From contig OY987251.1 in assembly GCA_963920765.1 (NCBI GenBank), positions 3,846,501-3,910,500 of the forward strand: a stretch of 64,000 nucleotides of DNA. Direction: 5' to 3'. The position numbers and the translations under genes are program-made. Shown here piece by piece: positions 46,740 through 57,534 of the stretch; position 1 is the first letter of the stretch; every line of letters starts with the position of its first letter. Below the pieces are notes generated by a model, which saw nothing but the letters and a program-made list of their open reading frames with translations, did no database searches and was not told the origin of the DNA. Source of the stretch: Ulota crispa (lineage: Eukaryota > Streptophyta > Bryopsida > Orthotrichales > Orthotrichaceae).

Positions 46740-48230
46740 ATCGGTGCAAGTCGCGCGACCTTCGGAAAAGTAATAAAAAACCCCTGAAACCCGCACTCAG
46801 AGGACTCTGAGTCTCCGAGTGCGCGTGCAGGGGAACGCTGGAGAACGCCTGTGAACCGCAAATTGAACATGCGAAAACGCGTGGAGAACTCTCCGAGGAG
46901 CTTTCCTTGACAAATGGGAGTTCCGGCCGGGAAGACGAGGCTCCGACTCCGGCACCTCAGTCACGCTCTCCTCTTTTCCTCAAGTGATTTTGTTCCTGGC
47001 TTAGATCCTGCCTGCGGTCTCACCTATTATCCTCGCGCTTCTTCCACATTTCAAGAGCGTCGTCTCCTTGTCATTTCAAGGTATGTTTTGCCTGATTTGG
47101 TTTCCTATCGACCTCACGCGGCCTCCTTGCAATTGTGCTAAGTATTGTCGTGATCTAGAAAAATGTTCACTCCATCCTACCGATTTAGTGCTCTCTCTGG
47201 TTGCTACGGGAAGAAAATTGATGTGGTGTCGCTAGGAGGAACGAGGTTAATGATATAGCGCTTATTATTTTCTTCTTGGTTAGGGATTTAAGTTTTAGAT
47301 TGCTCTTGGATTCTGAGAGAATATGAGCTGGCCGTTAGTGAGGAGTTCGGCTTAGTTTAAGATTGTTTAATTTTGGAACACTATGGAATGGATTGAGGAT
47401 GAAGTATGATGAATTTTTTGGCGGAGGTGATTCAAGGTGGCTTAGAACTCGTGTGTTTAATTTTTTGGATGTTCTTGACTTGTAGGTGTTGGTGTAGGTT
47501 TCCTAAATTTTTATCTCGTAATATTGTCTCGGCATTGTTTTGAGAATAGTGCCACGAAAGAGTTATAGTTAGAGCACAGTCTGCTAAAGCGGAGGACATC
47601 AAGTAAGATTTAAGCTCTTAGTATAGTCTCACTTGTGAAGACGATTGTTCAATGGCTTTAGGAGCTCTCACTAAAGAAAATTGAGGCTAAATCTGCAAAA
47701 CAGTGGATTGAGGATGAAGTATGATGACATTTTTGGCGGAGGTGATTCAAGGCGGCTTGGAACTCGTGTTCTTTTTTTTTGGCTGTTCTTGACTTGTAGG
47801 TGTTAGTGTAGGTCTCCTTAAAAAGTTCTTTAGTAATATTGTCACGGCATTTCTTGAGAACAGTGCCACGAAAGAGAGTTGTACTTAGAGCTCAATATTG
47901 CTAAAGCGGAGGACATCAAGTAAGAGTTATGCTCTTAATATATTCTCACTTTGGAAATCAATTGTATAATGGCTTTAGGAGCTCTCACTTGTGAAAATTG
48001 AGGTCAAATCTGCTAAACAGTTCTTAGAAAATAATGAACATCTTTCAAGGGATTTGGATTTGGATTTTGTAGATTCGCCGTTTAATTTGGAGGCTGGTTT
48101 GCAGGGTTGTGAAGACGAACTAGTGTTGGAGGGAGGCGGGATTTTGGTGGACCAGCGAGGGGCTGACGGTGATGTGACATAAGAAGTGCTTCAATAAGGA
48201 AGTTGTTGTGTGCATTAACGTCGAATCACC
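46740..48230 (+). promoter_or_regulatory. Promoter and leader region of the Rab GTPase gene
   Basis: GC-richer DNA from about 46750 likely contains the start of transcription. CATTTCAAG|GTATGT (47080) is a good splice donor, and TTTGCAG|GGTTG near 48105 is a possible acceptor, so a leader intron of about 1 kb is likely. The frame at 46914-47141 has no plant-protein features. No TATA box is obvious. The exact leader structure is inference. Confidence 0.4.
47391..48020 (+). repeat. 315-bp tandem duplication in the Rab leader
   Basis: Two units, 47391-47705 and 47706-48020, start GATTGAGGATGAAGTATGAT and end (T/A)CTGC(A/T)AAACAG. They share GGCGGAGGTGATTCAAGG, CTTGACTTGTAGGTGTT, GCGGAGGACATCAAGTAAG and GGCTTTAGGAGCTCTCACT in order, with roughly one base in ten changed. 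The units probably lie in a leader intron. Confidence 0.85.
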
Positions 48231-49451
48231 ATGGCGAATGGGTACCATGATTCATACGATAACAAGATAGACTACGTGTTCAAGATTGTGCTCATTGGAG
48301 ATTCGGCAGTTGGAAAGTCGCAGCTGCTTGCTAGATTCTCCAGGAATGAGTTCACTCTTGAGTCGAAAGCCACAATTGGAGTTGAGTTCCAGACGCGTAC
48401 CATTGTTGTGGACCATAAGACCATCAAAGCTCAAATCTGGGATACAGCTGGACAAGAGAGGTATGTTTTTTTTTTTCCTTCTGTTTGATTTTCCTTGCGT
48501 TCAGTTCTAATAAAATCATCTGTCTTTGATGTAGTGCTTTTGAGCTCTCATTCTACTGTTTGAACTGTAATATCGAGCGCCTCTCGCGCTATCTTTATAG
48601 GATTTATGTGCATTGCTCAGAAAGTTTTATTCAGCACTGGACTTCTTCTGTGGATATAGCGAAGGTTTTTTGGACCTCAGTACCCAAGAAAATAAATATG
48701 GAGTCCATTTTGGAAGCTGATAATTGATTATAGTAATTTCTAAGATCAATTTCTGTTATTCGATAATGTAGGCATGATTCTTTTTCTGTAGGTGTATTAT
48801 CTTGTTCCCTTCGCATCCCGAAGTGCACAATCACTGAATTTGGTGTAATAGGGGTTAATCAACACATCTTCAGTCATTCTGTTTTCGCCCCTTTTCCAGA
48901 GATGTTGGTTGTCTTGACATTTTCCTCTGCATCTTGGTTATCTCAAAAACAATTTTATTTGGATGAACTAGTACAATCAATGATTATCCTCTCACGTCTC
49001 TGTTGACATGTCGAGCAGGTATAGGGCTGTTACAAGCGCCTATTACAGGGGTGCCGTAGGTGCGATGTTGGTCTACGACATCACAAAGCAACAGTCATTC
49101 GATCATGTTCAAAGGTGGTTGGAGGAGCTGAGAGCACACGCAGATGCCAACATCGTGATTATGCTAATCGGGAACAAGTCGGACTTGGGCAGCTTGCGGC
49201 AAGTTGACATAGATCACGCGAGAGAGTTTGCAGAGAAACAAGGGCTGTCTTTTCTCGAGACATCAGCGATGGAATCTACAAATGTGGAGACTGCGTTCTA
49301 CACTGTGTTGTCCGAAATCTACAAGATTGTCAACAAGAAGGCTCTCATTGCAGATGAAAGCCGTGGAGTTTCTCCACTCGTACCTGGAACGAGAATCAAT
49401 CTCACAGAGAAGGATGATGTCATTCCAACCAAGAAAGGACGATGCTGCTGA
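48231..49451 (+). CDS. RABA: RABA (Rab11-type) small GTPase, two exons
   Basis: Molecular switch for vesicle traffic between the trans-Golgi/recycling compartment and the plasma membrane. Exons 48231-48460 and 49019-49451 join in phase (AG|G, an Arg codon) to give 220 residues, the normal length. All GTPase motifs are present: P loop GDSAVGKS (23-30), effector loop TIGVEF (48-53), WDTAGQE (70-76), NKSD (129-132), ETSA (157-160), and C-terminal CC for double geranylgeranylation. [16 protein letters not shown] is the plant RABA signature. [10 protein letters not shown] and ESTNVETAF point to the RABA4/RABA5/RABA6 side of the family, and a tree is needed to choose. One intron at the codon just after WDTAGQE is typical of plant RABA genes. 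No damage seen. Confidence 0.96.
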
Positions 49452-50488
49452 ACGTAATCCTTGAATGTTAATATCTTTTGAGAGTAGGTGGTATCAGAGT
49501 TCAAGACTTGTGGTGATCTAAACCATCTCGATTTGACATCCCTACAAGGGTCTAGCTCTTTGAGACGAGAATTCTGGGGCTTAAATTGCGCAGGATTGGA
49601 TTTGGAAACAAACAACAAAGTTGTATGTTGCTGAATTTGCTAACCCCTATTAAACCCAGGTTATGTAATCCATCATTGAACCTAGTTTATCAAGTTGATA
49701 GACGCATTTAGAAAATGTCATCAATTGTCAGCTACCATTGAGTTGCTGAGGACTCATTTGTTCTTATGTGCAATTTAGTGAGCTGCAATTTGGCTTCTAT
49801 ATAGCCTTTTAGATGGAGGAGGGTAGTCTCTGTCAAGCCCGAGTGTGTAGGCGCATGATCTGTGCTCTAATGCTGTATTATGTTTTGTTGTTCCAAACCT
49901 TGTTTCAGCTGGTTCAATAGTGAATCTCCTTTTGCTGAATATGATGTAGTTTAGAATAATGAAAGGCATACATGTTGGAATTACTGCATTAATGCTTGCA
50001 AGTTAATCGTGGTCACTTCTTTGTAACTTTAGTGGGAATGGCAGGTCAAATGGAAAGTTTGATTGAAAAACATAAAAAAGGGGTATGAGGAAATGTTTGG
50101 ATATGATATGCTGGGCTTTGCGAAGACTTCAAAGTAGCACAGAATAGTTTGTTCTGTGTTTTTAAGGGAGGTCCTAGAAGGCTGATGTCATTGTCATCAA
50201 GCGTAAATGACATCTTTCGGGTGTTGTGTAAATGACTCCTTATAGTTATTACATAAAAAGCTTTTGTGCACAAAGGATGTTCATTGTTTGAACAGAAGGA
50301 TATTTTTAAGTTTTGTAAAGTCATTTGAATTAATTAAAAGGCTTAGCTAGTTTGTCTTGTTATGACAGTTTTATTCTTGTACTACCTTTATTTTGGAGTA
50401 TGTGATTCTGTTTTTTAATTCCACTTTTGTTGATCATATAATAACTCAATTATTTTTAAGGGTTGAAATCTTTTGTCACCACAACAAT
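49452..50488. other. 3' flank of the Rab gene
   Basis: Probably 3' UTR followed by AT-rich spacer. No gene or repeat recognised before the MITE at 50489. Confidence 0.4.
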
Positions 50489-50814
50489 AGGGGGCTTCAA
50501 ACATGAAATCTGGCCTTCGAACTTCTCACCTCATAGGATCTCTGGCACTAGTGAATTGTTTTTGTTCCCTCTCACGCGCAAAGTCTGAGACACTTGTGAG
50601 TTTGCGGAAATTTTTATGAGAGAAGTTTTGGGGTTTGCAGACACGCGTGAATGAGCCGCGAGAAGCCACAAAGATGAGATTTTGAAGTTCACACCTCACG
50701 TGAATCACATTAGGAGTGAAGTCTAGAGGTGAGTCGCGACGAGGTTCACGAGTGAATTCACGAAGGTCAATCGTGATGTGAGTCACCTAAAAACGTTGAT
50801 GTTTGAAGCCCCCT
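50489..50814. mobile_element. MITE, family F copy 2
   Basis: Starts AGGGGGCTTCAAACAT and ends ATGTTTGAAGCCCCCT, a terminal inverted repeat of 16 bp without mismatch. AAT stands on both sides. It matches 19644-19966 along its length. The combination of a 3-bp AT-only duplication and G-rich ends would suit PIF/Harbinger; a TA duplication would suit Tc1/mariner. Confidence 0.8.
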
Positions 50815-51725
50815 AATGATCTATATTGTATATATTCATGGCAACCTACTTGAAGATTGGGCTCAATAAGCCTCCATATAACCTACTCAAAATTATTGTG
50901 TTTATACATAGAGTTTTCAATGGGTCTCTTATTGTAATACAAAGGGAGTGTAATCCTCCATGATTCATTTAACAAGGAATGGAATGATTCCATGCTCTTT
51001 TTATGTCAAAATATTCTTGCACTTTCAAGACAACAAAGTAGTCTCTTTATTCCTCAAAGATTTTGTGACTTTTTAGTATACTAGCATAATAAGCCATAGA
51101 GGCATTACTACTTTGCTATCTTGAGTACACAAATTTTTAGTCATAGGTAAGCTCACATTTTGCAAGCAAAAAGGAAATTATTAATTTTTGAAAAATCTTA
51201 TAATTCCTGTTTTTTGTATGGTTGCAATAAGCAACAAATAGAAAGCTCTTACCTACCTACTAGAGAATAAAGAGTTGAACTTTTTAAAATTTCACCTTGT
51301 TTGTGTCACCAATGACAAGAAAGTATATGAACTAATGAAAAGCCAACAAATGAATTAATGAAAATAGCCTAGTAATTGATTAGAATTTGGAATAAAAGAT
51401 GTACAACTAGTGAAGTAACTCAAAGAATTGGAAATCAACTGTAAGAGGAAAAATAATAGGGAATATTTAGCTTTTTTGTTCATGACCTAGGCAAATTGCA
51501 ATTTGCTCTCCTTGAATAAAGTTGAACAAATTGCCTTGAAATGATCAAAGACAAACAATTGGAGCTAATTTAAACATTAGAAATAGACCTTCAACTAGAT
51601 TGAACTTTTTGTATCTCACTAAAAAACACTTTTAAATTCTTAACCCTATTTTCCTTTCTTTGATCTTCTACAAACCTTTTATTACTAACTAAAACTTCAA
51701 GGCAAATCATTCTGTGTCTTCAAGT
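50815..51725. other. Gene-free stretch
   Basis: AT-rich spacer; no gene or repeat recognised. Confidence 0.5.
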
Positions 51726-52126
51726 TTAACCCTTTAACGACTGGTCGACTAGTTTCTGGTCGATTTTGACTCTTTTCAGTTTGTAGAAAGAGCATGTCAA
51801 GGAATTTGATGACATGGCAAAGGGGACGGGTCTAGGGAATTGGAAAGTGAAGAGTTTAGGACAGTAACCAGGCCAATTTGAGGTGAGGGTTGAAAAAACT
51901 AAAAGAGTACTGGCTGAAAATATACCAATAAATGTAAAAAGATGACCATAACAACTAAAGAGTGAGCATAATTCACGATGCATAACACTAAACCCTGCAA
52001 GATACTTCCATTTGTATGGTTAGATCTGTGGTAGACATCTACATTCAATAACCCTAAAATTTCCCCCAAATGGCCATACAAAGGATTGCCCACCCCTAGA
52101 ATCGACCACGATCGTTGAAGGGTTAA
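51726..52126. mobile_element. piggyBac-like MITE, 401 bp
   Basis: TTAA-CCCTTTAACGACTGG mirrors CGATCGTTGAAGGG-TTAA, and inside the termini GGTCGA and TCGACC also pair. The minus-strand frame 51726-51983 lies wholly inside the element and is not considered a gene. Confidence 0.75.
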
Positions 52127-53269
52127 GTCCCACTAAATTCTTGATTTCAAATTGCCTAAAATATTGAAAACAAATTCTTATAATTTCATACTATGTTCCA
52201 AATCCCAAGAATTAGGATATGTTCACACTGAGTGTTAGGAAGAATATTAGCAATATGAATGCAGTCTAAAGATGTGTCCAAATACATCTATTTTTTCTGC
52301 ACTAATATCCCTCCTAATACCAAATGTGAATATTCCGTAAGATCCCTTAACAATGCCTACACATCCATACTCTATGAAGAAAATTAGGGCCAAGAATGTG
52401 GAACCTTGCTCCAAAGATTAGGTGTAATAAAGATACAAATCCAACTAGGAAGCCAGACTCTAGCAAAAAAAAAAAACGTAAAATGTTCATACCTTTTTTC
52501 TCCTAGTATTTCTTTTGCCCTTTACCATGCAACAAGAGTTGGGACCTGGCATTAAGCTCGGGAATTCGAGGTTTGAAACCTCCGATGCGGGACCTGGAAC
52601 CCGGGACGTGAGATTCGGACTTGAGACATGAGATCCGGACTTCGGACGTGAACAATGGCACCTGGGACCTGGGACGTGGTGTGGACCGCGCCCGAATACA
52701 AGGACCTTGAAATGTGGAAAGCTAGTTCCTCCAAAAGCTCGTTCAAATTTGCACTTGTTTGAATCCTCCCCTACCACTGATGCCAATTGTGGAATGCAAT
52801 ATTCTGAGAGCGTGTAGCAGATTTCACAATTGATTACTATACTGCAGTTTTTAGTAAAAAATTTCGATTCACGGAGCAATCTCGGGCGTTTTTTTTCATT
52901 TTGGAATCAAGCCTTTTTGTCGTGCGTGGTCTGATTACACGTTGAGCTGCAAAGCTGCAACCGTGTCTGAAGAAATTGAGAAGAAATTGAGAAGAAATTA
53001 GCAGAAGGATTGTGTAGATTGATAGGAACTGCACGAATTGATTGGCCACGGGAGTCATTTTCTTAAACAGCAAAAATCGAGACTAGTTGCGACGATGATA
53101 GCTCTGTCGGTGATGGTTGTGAGGAGCTAACTGCATGACGATGCGTTGGCGAGTGTGGCGTTCGAATGAGTCCTCTTTTGCTTCTGTTGATTACGAAACT
53201 TTTTTGTTATAAGAGCTTATCAAGAAGCGATCACAAGTTAGGGTAAAGCAGGGGGCAACGGCACTGACA
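52127..53269. other. Upstream region of the channel gene
   Basis: 52535-52695 is GC-richer and repeats the words GGGACCTGG, GACGTGAGATTCGGACTT and GACATGAGATCCGGACTT, a degenerate minisatellite with GACGTG cores. From about 53080 the sequence is less AT-rich and probably holds promoter and leader. No clear TATA box was chosen. Minus-strand frames here (52487-52879) read the repeat. Confidence 0.4.
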
Positions 53270-55923
53270 ATGGACGAGAAACTTCAAGGCGAGCTCCCGC
53301 AGGTGCCGATCAAGGGGAAAGCTCTCCTCCGATCAATTCAGGTCAGTTTTGCAATGTATATTGTCTTGCGCTCTGTTGCTAAAAAACCTAGTATTTCTCA
53401 ATCAAAGCTACGATTGAATATTCCAGATTCGAGTTTTCGGACTGTGTTATTGCTAATTAGTTTTGCGTTCTTTTCTAGTATCTTATGTTCTTGAGCTGAA
53501 ATTGAAAAGCGTTGGAAAGCGTTGAAGTTGACGCTGAATCAGAAAACGAGAATGTCTCGAGCGCTGTTTATGGAAACAAGGATTGATTAGTGCTTTTTTT
53601 GGTGATAATCTTGATTTTTTGGTGCTTCGGGGTTTCAGTTGAGATGTTCTGAGGAGTTGTTCGATTGTTTTGCAGGTTAAACACGAACAGAGTTTATTGC
53701 TGCGACTGTACAACTGCTACATTTACACGCTGCGCTTGCCGCTCCCCATCTTCTTCCTCATCATGTTCTCCACGCCATTAGTCTTGAGCTTTGTCTTTAC
53801 ATCCTTCTTCTTGTTGGACGTGGACGGGCTATTCATCCCGGAGGATCGTGATTGGGGAAGGCGGAGCTGGTGGGACAACGTGTACGGCCTAGCTGGTGAG
53901 ACTCACTTTAAGGTGTTCATCTTTAGCCTGTCGTTGTGCACCACATTTGGAGGGACAGGTGTTGAAGCTCGCTCGCCCTACAACCTTCTTCTGGCCAATT
54001 TGAATACGTTGACGGCTCAGCTCATTTTTGTCTTCCTCAGTGGCGCAGGTATGCTCATTGTCATGGTTGCTATTATATCAATTCGCAAATGGCTTTATTC
54101 TTGTTGTGGTCGCTGCCTCACTTATTAAGGTAGGAGGTTCTAAAATGGAGCACTTAACCCCTGAAGGGCCCTTGGACCATAGAGATACGGTACCAAATAC
54201 GGTCGCAATTAATATTCAGAAGTTTGAATTAGCTGGAAATTAAGTGTTACAACCATACATATTGAAGGGTTGTATGATGGTGGGTGCATAATTTTTTTGG
54301 AAAGTCCTCAGAGCAGCTCAAATACGGCTGTATATACGGCCGTACATACGGCCAGAGATGGCTGATGGGCCGTTCAAGGGTTAAGGGCTGAAACTGAATT
54401 TGGGGATGTGAAATTTCTTGAAATATTTTTCAGTAAAATTTCTTTGAAAGACAAGAGGAATCGGCATCTAACCAAATTTGTTTCATATTTTTTGAAGCTT
54501 TGTGGAATTAGTTATGAAATTTTGAAGTGGGAAGGCTATAGGTCTCTAAAGTGGTGCACCTCCTCAAATGTACATTGCCTGTACATTGTTGAAGGGCTAT
54601 GAAAAGCAACATGCACAAATTACGTACATTTGAGGAGGTGCACCATGTTAGAGCATGCACCATTTTAGAACCTCCTACCCTAAGAAGGATGACCTGATAG
54701 GAATTCGTTGTCGTTGCACGTGTGCAGTGTTTTACAGATTGTCGCAGCCTGCGGAGCCAGTTCGTTGGGCTAAAATGGCGCTCATTACCAACGACAAGTT
54801 CACTGAACATGCAAATAATCTGTTAGCACCTGGCGAAAAGCCGCACAAGTAAGTTTTGCCAGGAACTTGTCTTGGATTTGTGCCTGTAGCTGCTTTATTG
54901 TGTTAGTAACATTTATTTATTCCAGTGGTTTGATCTTGTGGTGTCTCTAGTGTTGAATGGTGGAAGTATTGTGTACAAACTCCATAGAATCAATGCCGGT
55001 GCTGAGCTCTAGACCCTAATGATTTCTCATTGTAAGACTATGTACTGTACCTTGAATGACCTAATTTACCGACGGAGGGTGACGCATCTTTCTTTAAATC
55101 GTTCTTGCATTCCGTTGCATGCCGGTTTTATGTTATCTCGGTAAGCTCGTTGACATTATTATATGTGCACCTTCGAATGGTGTGTAATGCTTTCGATTTT
55201 CTGTCAAATTTTATGTTCTTCAATCTGCTTACCAGAAAAGAGAAATTTTACTCTCGACGAGTTACTGACTTACTGACTTGAAGTACGAAAAACGTGCAGA
55301 TCCTTCATCGTTCGAGTAAATCTGGCAGATCCAGCAAAGGTGGTGTTGATCGAGTGCAAGTTTGAGATCATCTACCGATGCATTGTGACTGAGGCTGGTC
55401 AAACCTCTCCGTTCGTCCACCATGTTTCTCTCCAGCTGGTGCGGCCAGAGGTCTCCTATCTCAGATTTGGCCTTATCGTTCGACACATTATTGACGATTC
55501 TAGTCCACTTTGTGGAATGGACTTTGAGGTGGGAAACATATCATACGTTAGTTTACTTCAAGAGCAATTGCTAATTTAAGCAGGATACTAATATATAACA
55601 TATACATACTGGCAGTGCTTTTTCAAATTAGAGCTTTCCATCTGAAATGACTGACTGTGGGTGTGTTTTGCAAGGCGTTAAAAGCGAGGGATGCTTCATT
55701 TACTGTTACAATGTCAGGAACCGAGCGATCATCCATGCAACCAGTCTTTAGTGAGAACTTGTATGCCGTTGTCGACGGAGATGTTATCTGGGACCGGCAA
55801 TACGAAGACCAGCTTTTGAGGGACAAGCAGGGGCGCACTATCTTCTCTGCAAATATGTTGAACCGCTTGAAGCCTTTGAATGAAGAGCGCGGCGATAGCA
55901 ATATACAAAAAAAGACAGCCTAA
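53270..55923 (+). CDS. Inward-rectifier (Kir/IRK family) channel-like protein with altered filter, five exons
   Basis: Exons 53270-53341, 53676-54048, 54728-54848, 55300-55528, 55675-55923 have GT-AG borders and join in phase to 347 residues. Order: short cytosolic N-terminus, first membrane helix (about 46-71), pore helix (102-113), filter region (114-118), second helix (127-151, then FYRLSQP), and a C-terminal beta-rich domain. HIIDDSSPL (251-259) and the late IWDRQYEDQL (303-312) are the marks of the Kir C-terminal domain (compare HVIDESSPL and the I(L/R)W..RF motif in Kir and KirBac). The family forms tetrameric potassium channels. Here the pore aligns without gaps but TVGYG is replaced by TFGGT (114-118), so potassium selectivity is doubtful. 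Intron 2 is filled with nested MITEs. Function unknown; could be a non-selective channel, a silent subunit, or no longer a channel. Confidence 0.85.
54154..54384. mobile_element. piggyBac-like MITE nested in the outer intron element
   Basis: TTAA-CCCCTGAAGGGCCC mirrors GGGCCGTTCAAGGG-TTAA; 231 bp. The interior has repeated TACGG words (ATACGGCTGTATATACGGCC), forming small inner palindromes. Confidence 0.75.
54547..54651. repeat. Inner inverted repeat in intron 2 of the channel gene
   Basis: TGGTGCACCTCCTCAAATGTAC pairs with GTACATTTGAGGAGGTGCACC around a loop of about 50 bases. It may be a separate small MITE or an inner part of the outer element. Confidence 0.65.
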
Positions 55924-55962
55924 CAACAACGGTTTCTGTAGACATCATGATTTGTGATACAG

Positions 55963-56077
55963 GTAGGCCTAAGTGAGAAGATCGAGAACATCAATGCTGC
56001 CAGCAGCGCTAGGAGGCTGGTTGTAGACGGTTTTGTAGGACGCGCAGCCACTCCTAAAATCCCTTCAGCGCTAAAAG
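55963..56077 (+). other. Exon-like segment after the channel stop codon
   Basis: GATACAG before 55963 and AAAAG|GTGAGT after 56077 would make a good acceptor and donor. The 38 codons between (VGLSEKIENINAASSARRLV..) are open and not repeat-like. The stop at 55921-55923 lies only 39 bases upstream, with no usable donor before it. It may be a 3' UTR exon, an exon of another isoform, or a relic. Confidence 0.25.
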
Positions 56078-57340
56078 GTGAGTATCGAAAGTGGACTCCG
56101 GGGTTGTAGATTATCCCTTGATAGAGTGTGTCATAATTTCTCTCAAGAAAAGAAATTCTATGACGAGTGTCGATGAACGCTCAGCATTGTAGGCAGACGT
56201 TCAACTTCGCCTGCCACACTGGTTTATGTAATATCAATTGAAATTGAAAGAGAATGTTGTCGCCTATGCGTCTAAATTTAGCATCGAACCGGCTATGTCT
56301 GAACGTCACAATGGATCTCAGTTACGAGATATTGGAGCAAGCGAAAACGGAGCGGGATGACCGTGCGCACTCTAATGCAAGAGTATCTCGATGCAGCGTA
56401 CCGACATGTTTGGTTTCTGCTCAGTTGTGTCTCGGGAATGAGACGCGCATCTCGGAACTCCATTTTGTGAGTGTCAATTAGTAAAATTATTCAAAGTAGT
56501 CTGAGGAGGCAAAATGTTTTCAGGTGAAATGGGAGGGATCAATAGTGGTGGGTTCTTTGATATCCCCATATTTTTCAATACTTCAGTTGGAGTTTGAATC
56601 TCCACCATTAGAAGCATGAAGCTAGTCACAAAGCATATACATGATTTTTTCACGTCAAAAAGTGTTACCGCCCACTACCTTTGAGCTAGGTGACATATTC
56701 GAACATTGAATGTCACAGCAAATTCTGTCCATCGATGGAAGTGGGTATGCACAATCGGGAACTTCTTGAGAGTGTGCGTGACTGTAGTGATGATTATACT
56801 TAACGAGCCGTTTTTTCTTTGATTGGAAAGAAGACGGATCACAACACTGTTTCCACACGTACGATACAGATATCAGAGTACTCGTAGATTAAAAGGCGAC
56901 TTTTGGCAATGTGATTTCAAATTTCTCCGAGGCGTTAGTACTTTTCGAGGACGTTCCGGGTTCAGAATTGCGCCCGCCGGGTTGGGAAACGAAAGACAAA
57001 GTCGCTGCAAATCATGAACTGTAACACCCCCTGTTACCGACTGCTGTACGAATCCCATGCGATGCAAATTGCTACGTTGCAACACATAGGATCTACTCAG
57101 GAGATTTTTAGGGTTAGGAAGTCCAAGGAAGACAGGAGCTCCAGAGCTTGTGACAGCGAAGCTTTGCAAACCTGGCATAATTTGGCGTCGTAGGTTGCTC
57201 CAGCTACTGCATCTGACGTTAATTTCATTGGCAGCGATATTTGATGTGGTTCTCTCAACTTCCCATGGCGAAAATAGCTCTGTCCGTTTAAAAGGCGCTA
57301 CTCATGCTTAGCATTTTCAAGCGTCACGGCAACGCCGAGG
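56078..57340. other. Spacer between the channel and methyltransferase genes
   Basis: Moderate GC, no repeat recognised. The frames 56254-56481 and 56873-57178 have no domain. The last part probably contains the promoter of the methyltransferase gene. Confidence 0.4.
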
Positions 57341-57352
57341 TTTAGGGTTTAG
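57339..57352. promoter_or_regulatory. Telo-box-like motif upstream of the methyltransferase gene
   Basis: GGTTTAGGGTTTAG contains AAACCCTAAA on the other strand, the plant telo box, which is common in promoters of ribosome-biogenesis and translation genes. It lies about 190 bp before the ATG. The fit with an RNA methyltransferase is suggestive only. Confidence 0.4.
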
Positions 57353-57534
57353 GAGCATTCTTTTATTTTCTGGGTTTTTATGGGATTGTTATAGGGTTTG
57401 TATATCCTAATGGGCGTCTAACAAAAAATCGATTTTTTTTCTTGGTTGGCCCTTTTGTGGGGCCTGTTGAAGGGCCGAAGTAGTTCTGAAAAGAAAGTGT
57501 TCCGGTTCGATGATCCATGTAAACAGATCACAGT

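Larger units (their letters stand above)
54125..54684. mobile_element. Outer MITE in intron 2 of the channel gene
   Basis: TTAAGGTAGGAGGTTCTAAA near the left end is inverted as TTTAGAACCTCCTACCCTAA at the right end. It encloses two other inverted-repeat elements (54154-54384 and 54547-54651), so it was there first. It occupies most of the 679-bp intron (54049-54727). Confidence 0.7.

Noticed and set aside
47991..48182. 63-codon frame in the Rab leader, possible upstream ORF
   Set aside because: It has no ATG at its start (GTG) and overlaps the tandem duplication, where the other unit does not keep the frame.
51726..51983. 85-codon minus-strand frame
   Set aside because: Contained in a piggyBac-like MITE without transposase motifs.
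53270..55923. Bacterial contamination as the source of the Kir-like gene
   Set aside because: Four introns with plant-type borders and MITEs of local families show that it is a nuclear gene of this genome.
53270..55923. Seipin or another two-helix membrane protein as identity of the channel gene
   Set aside because: The pore-helix region and the HIIDDSSPL and IWDRQYEDQL blocks fit the Kir family and not seipin.
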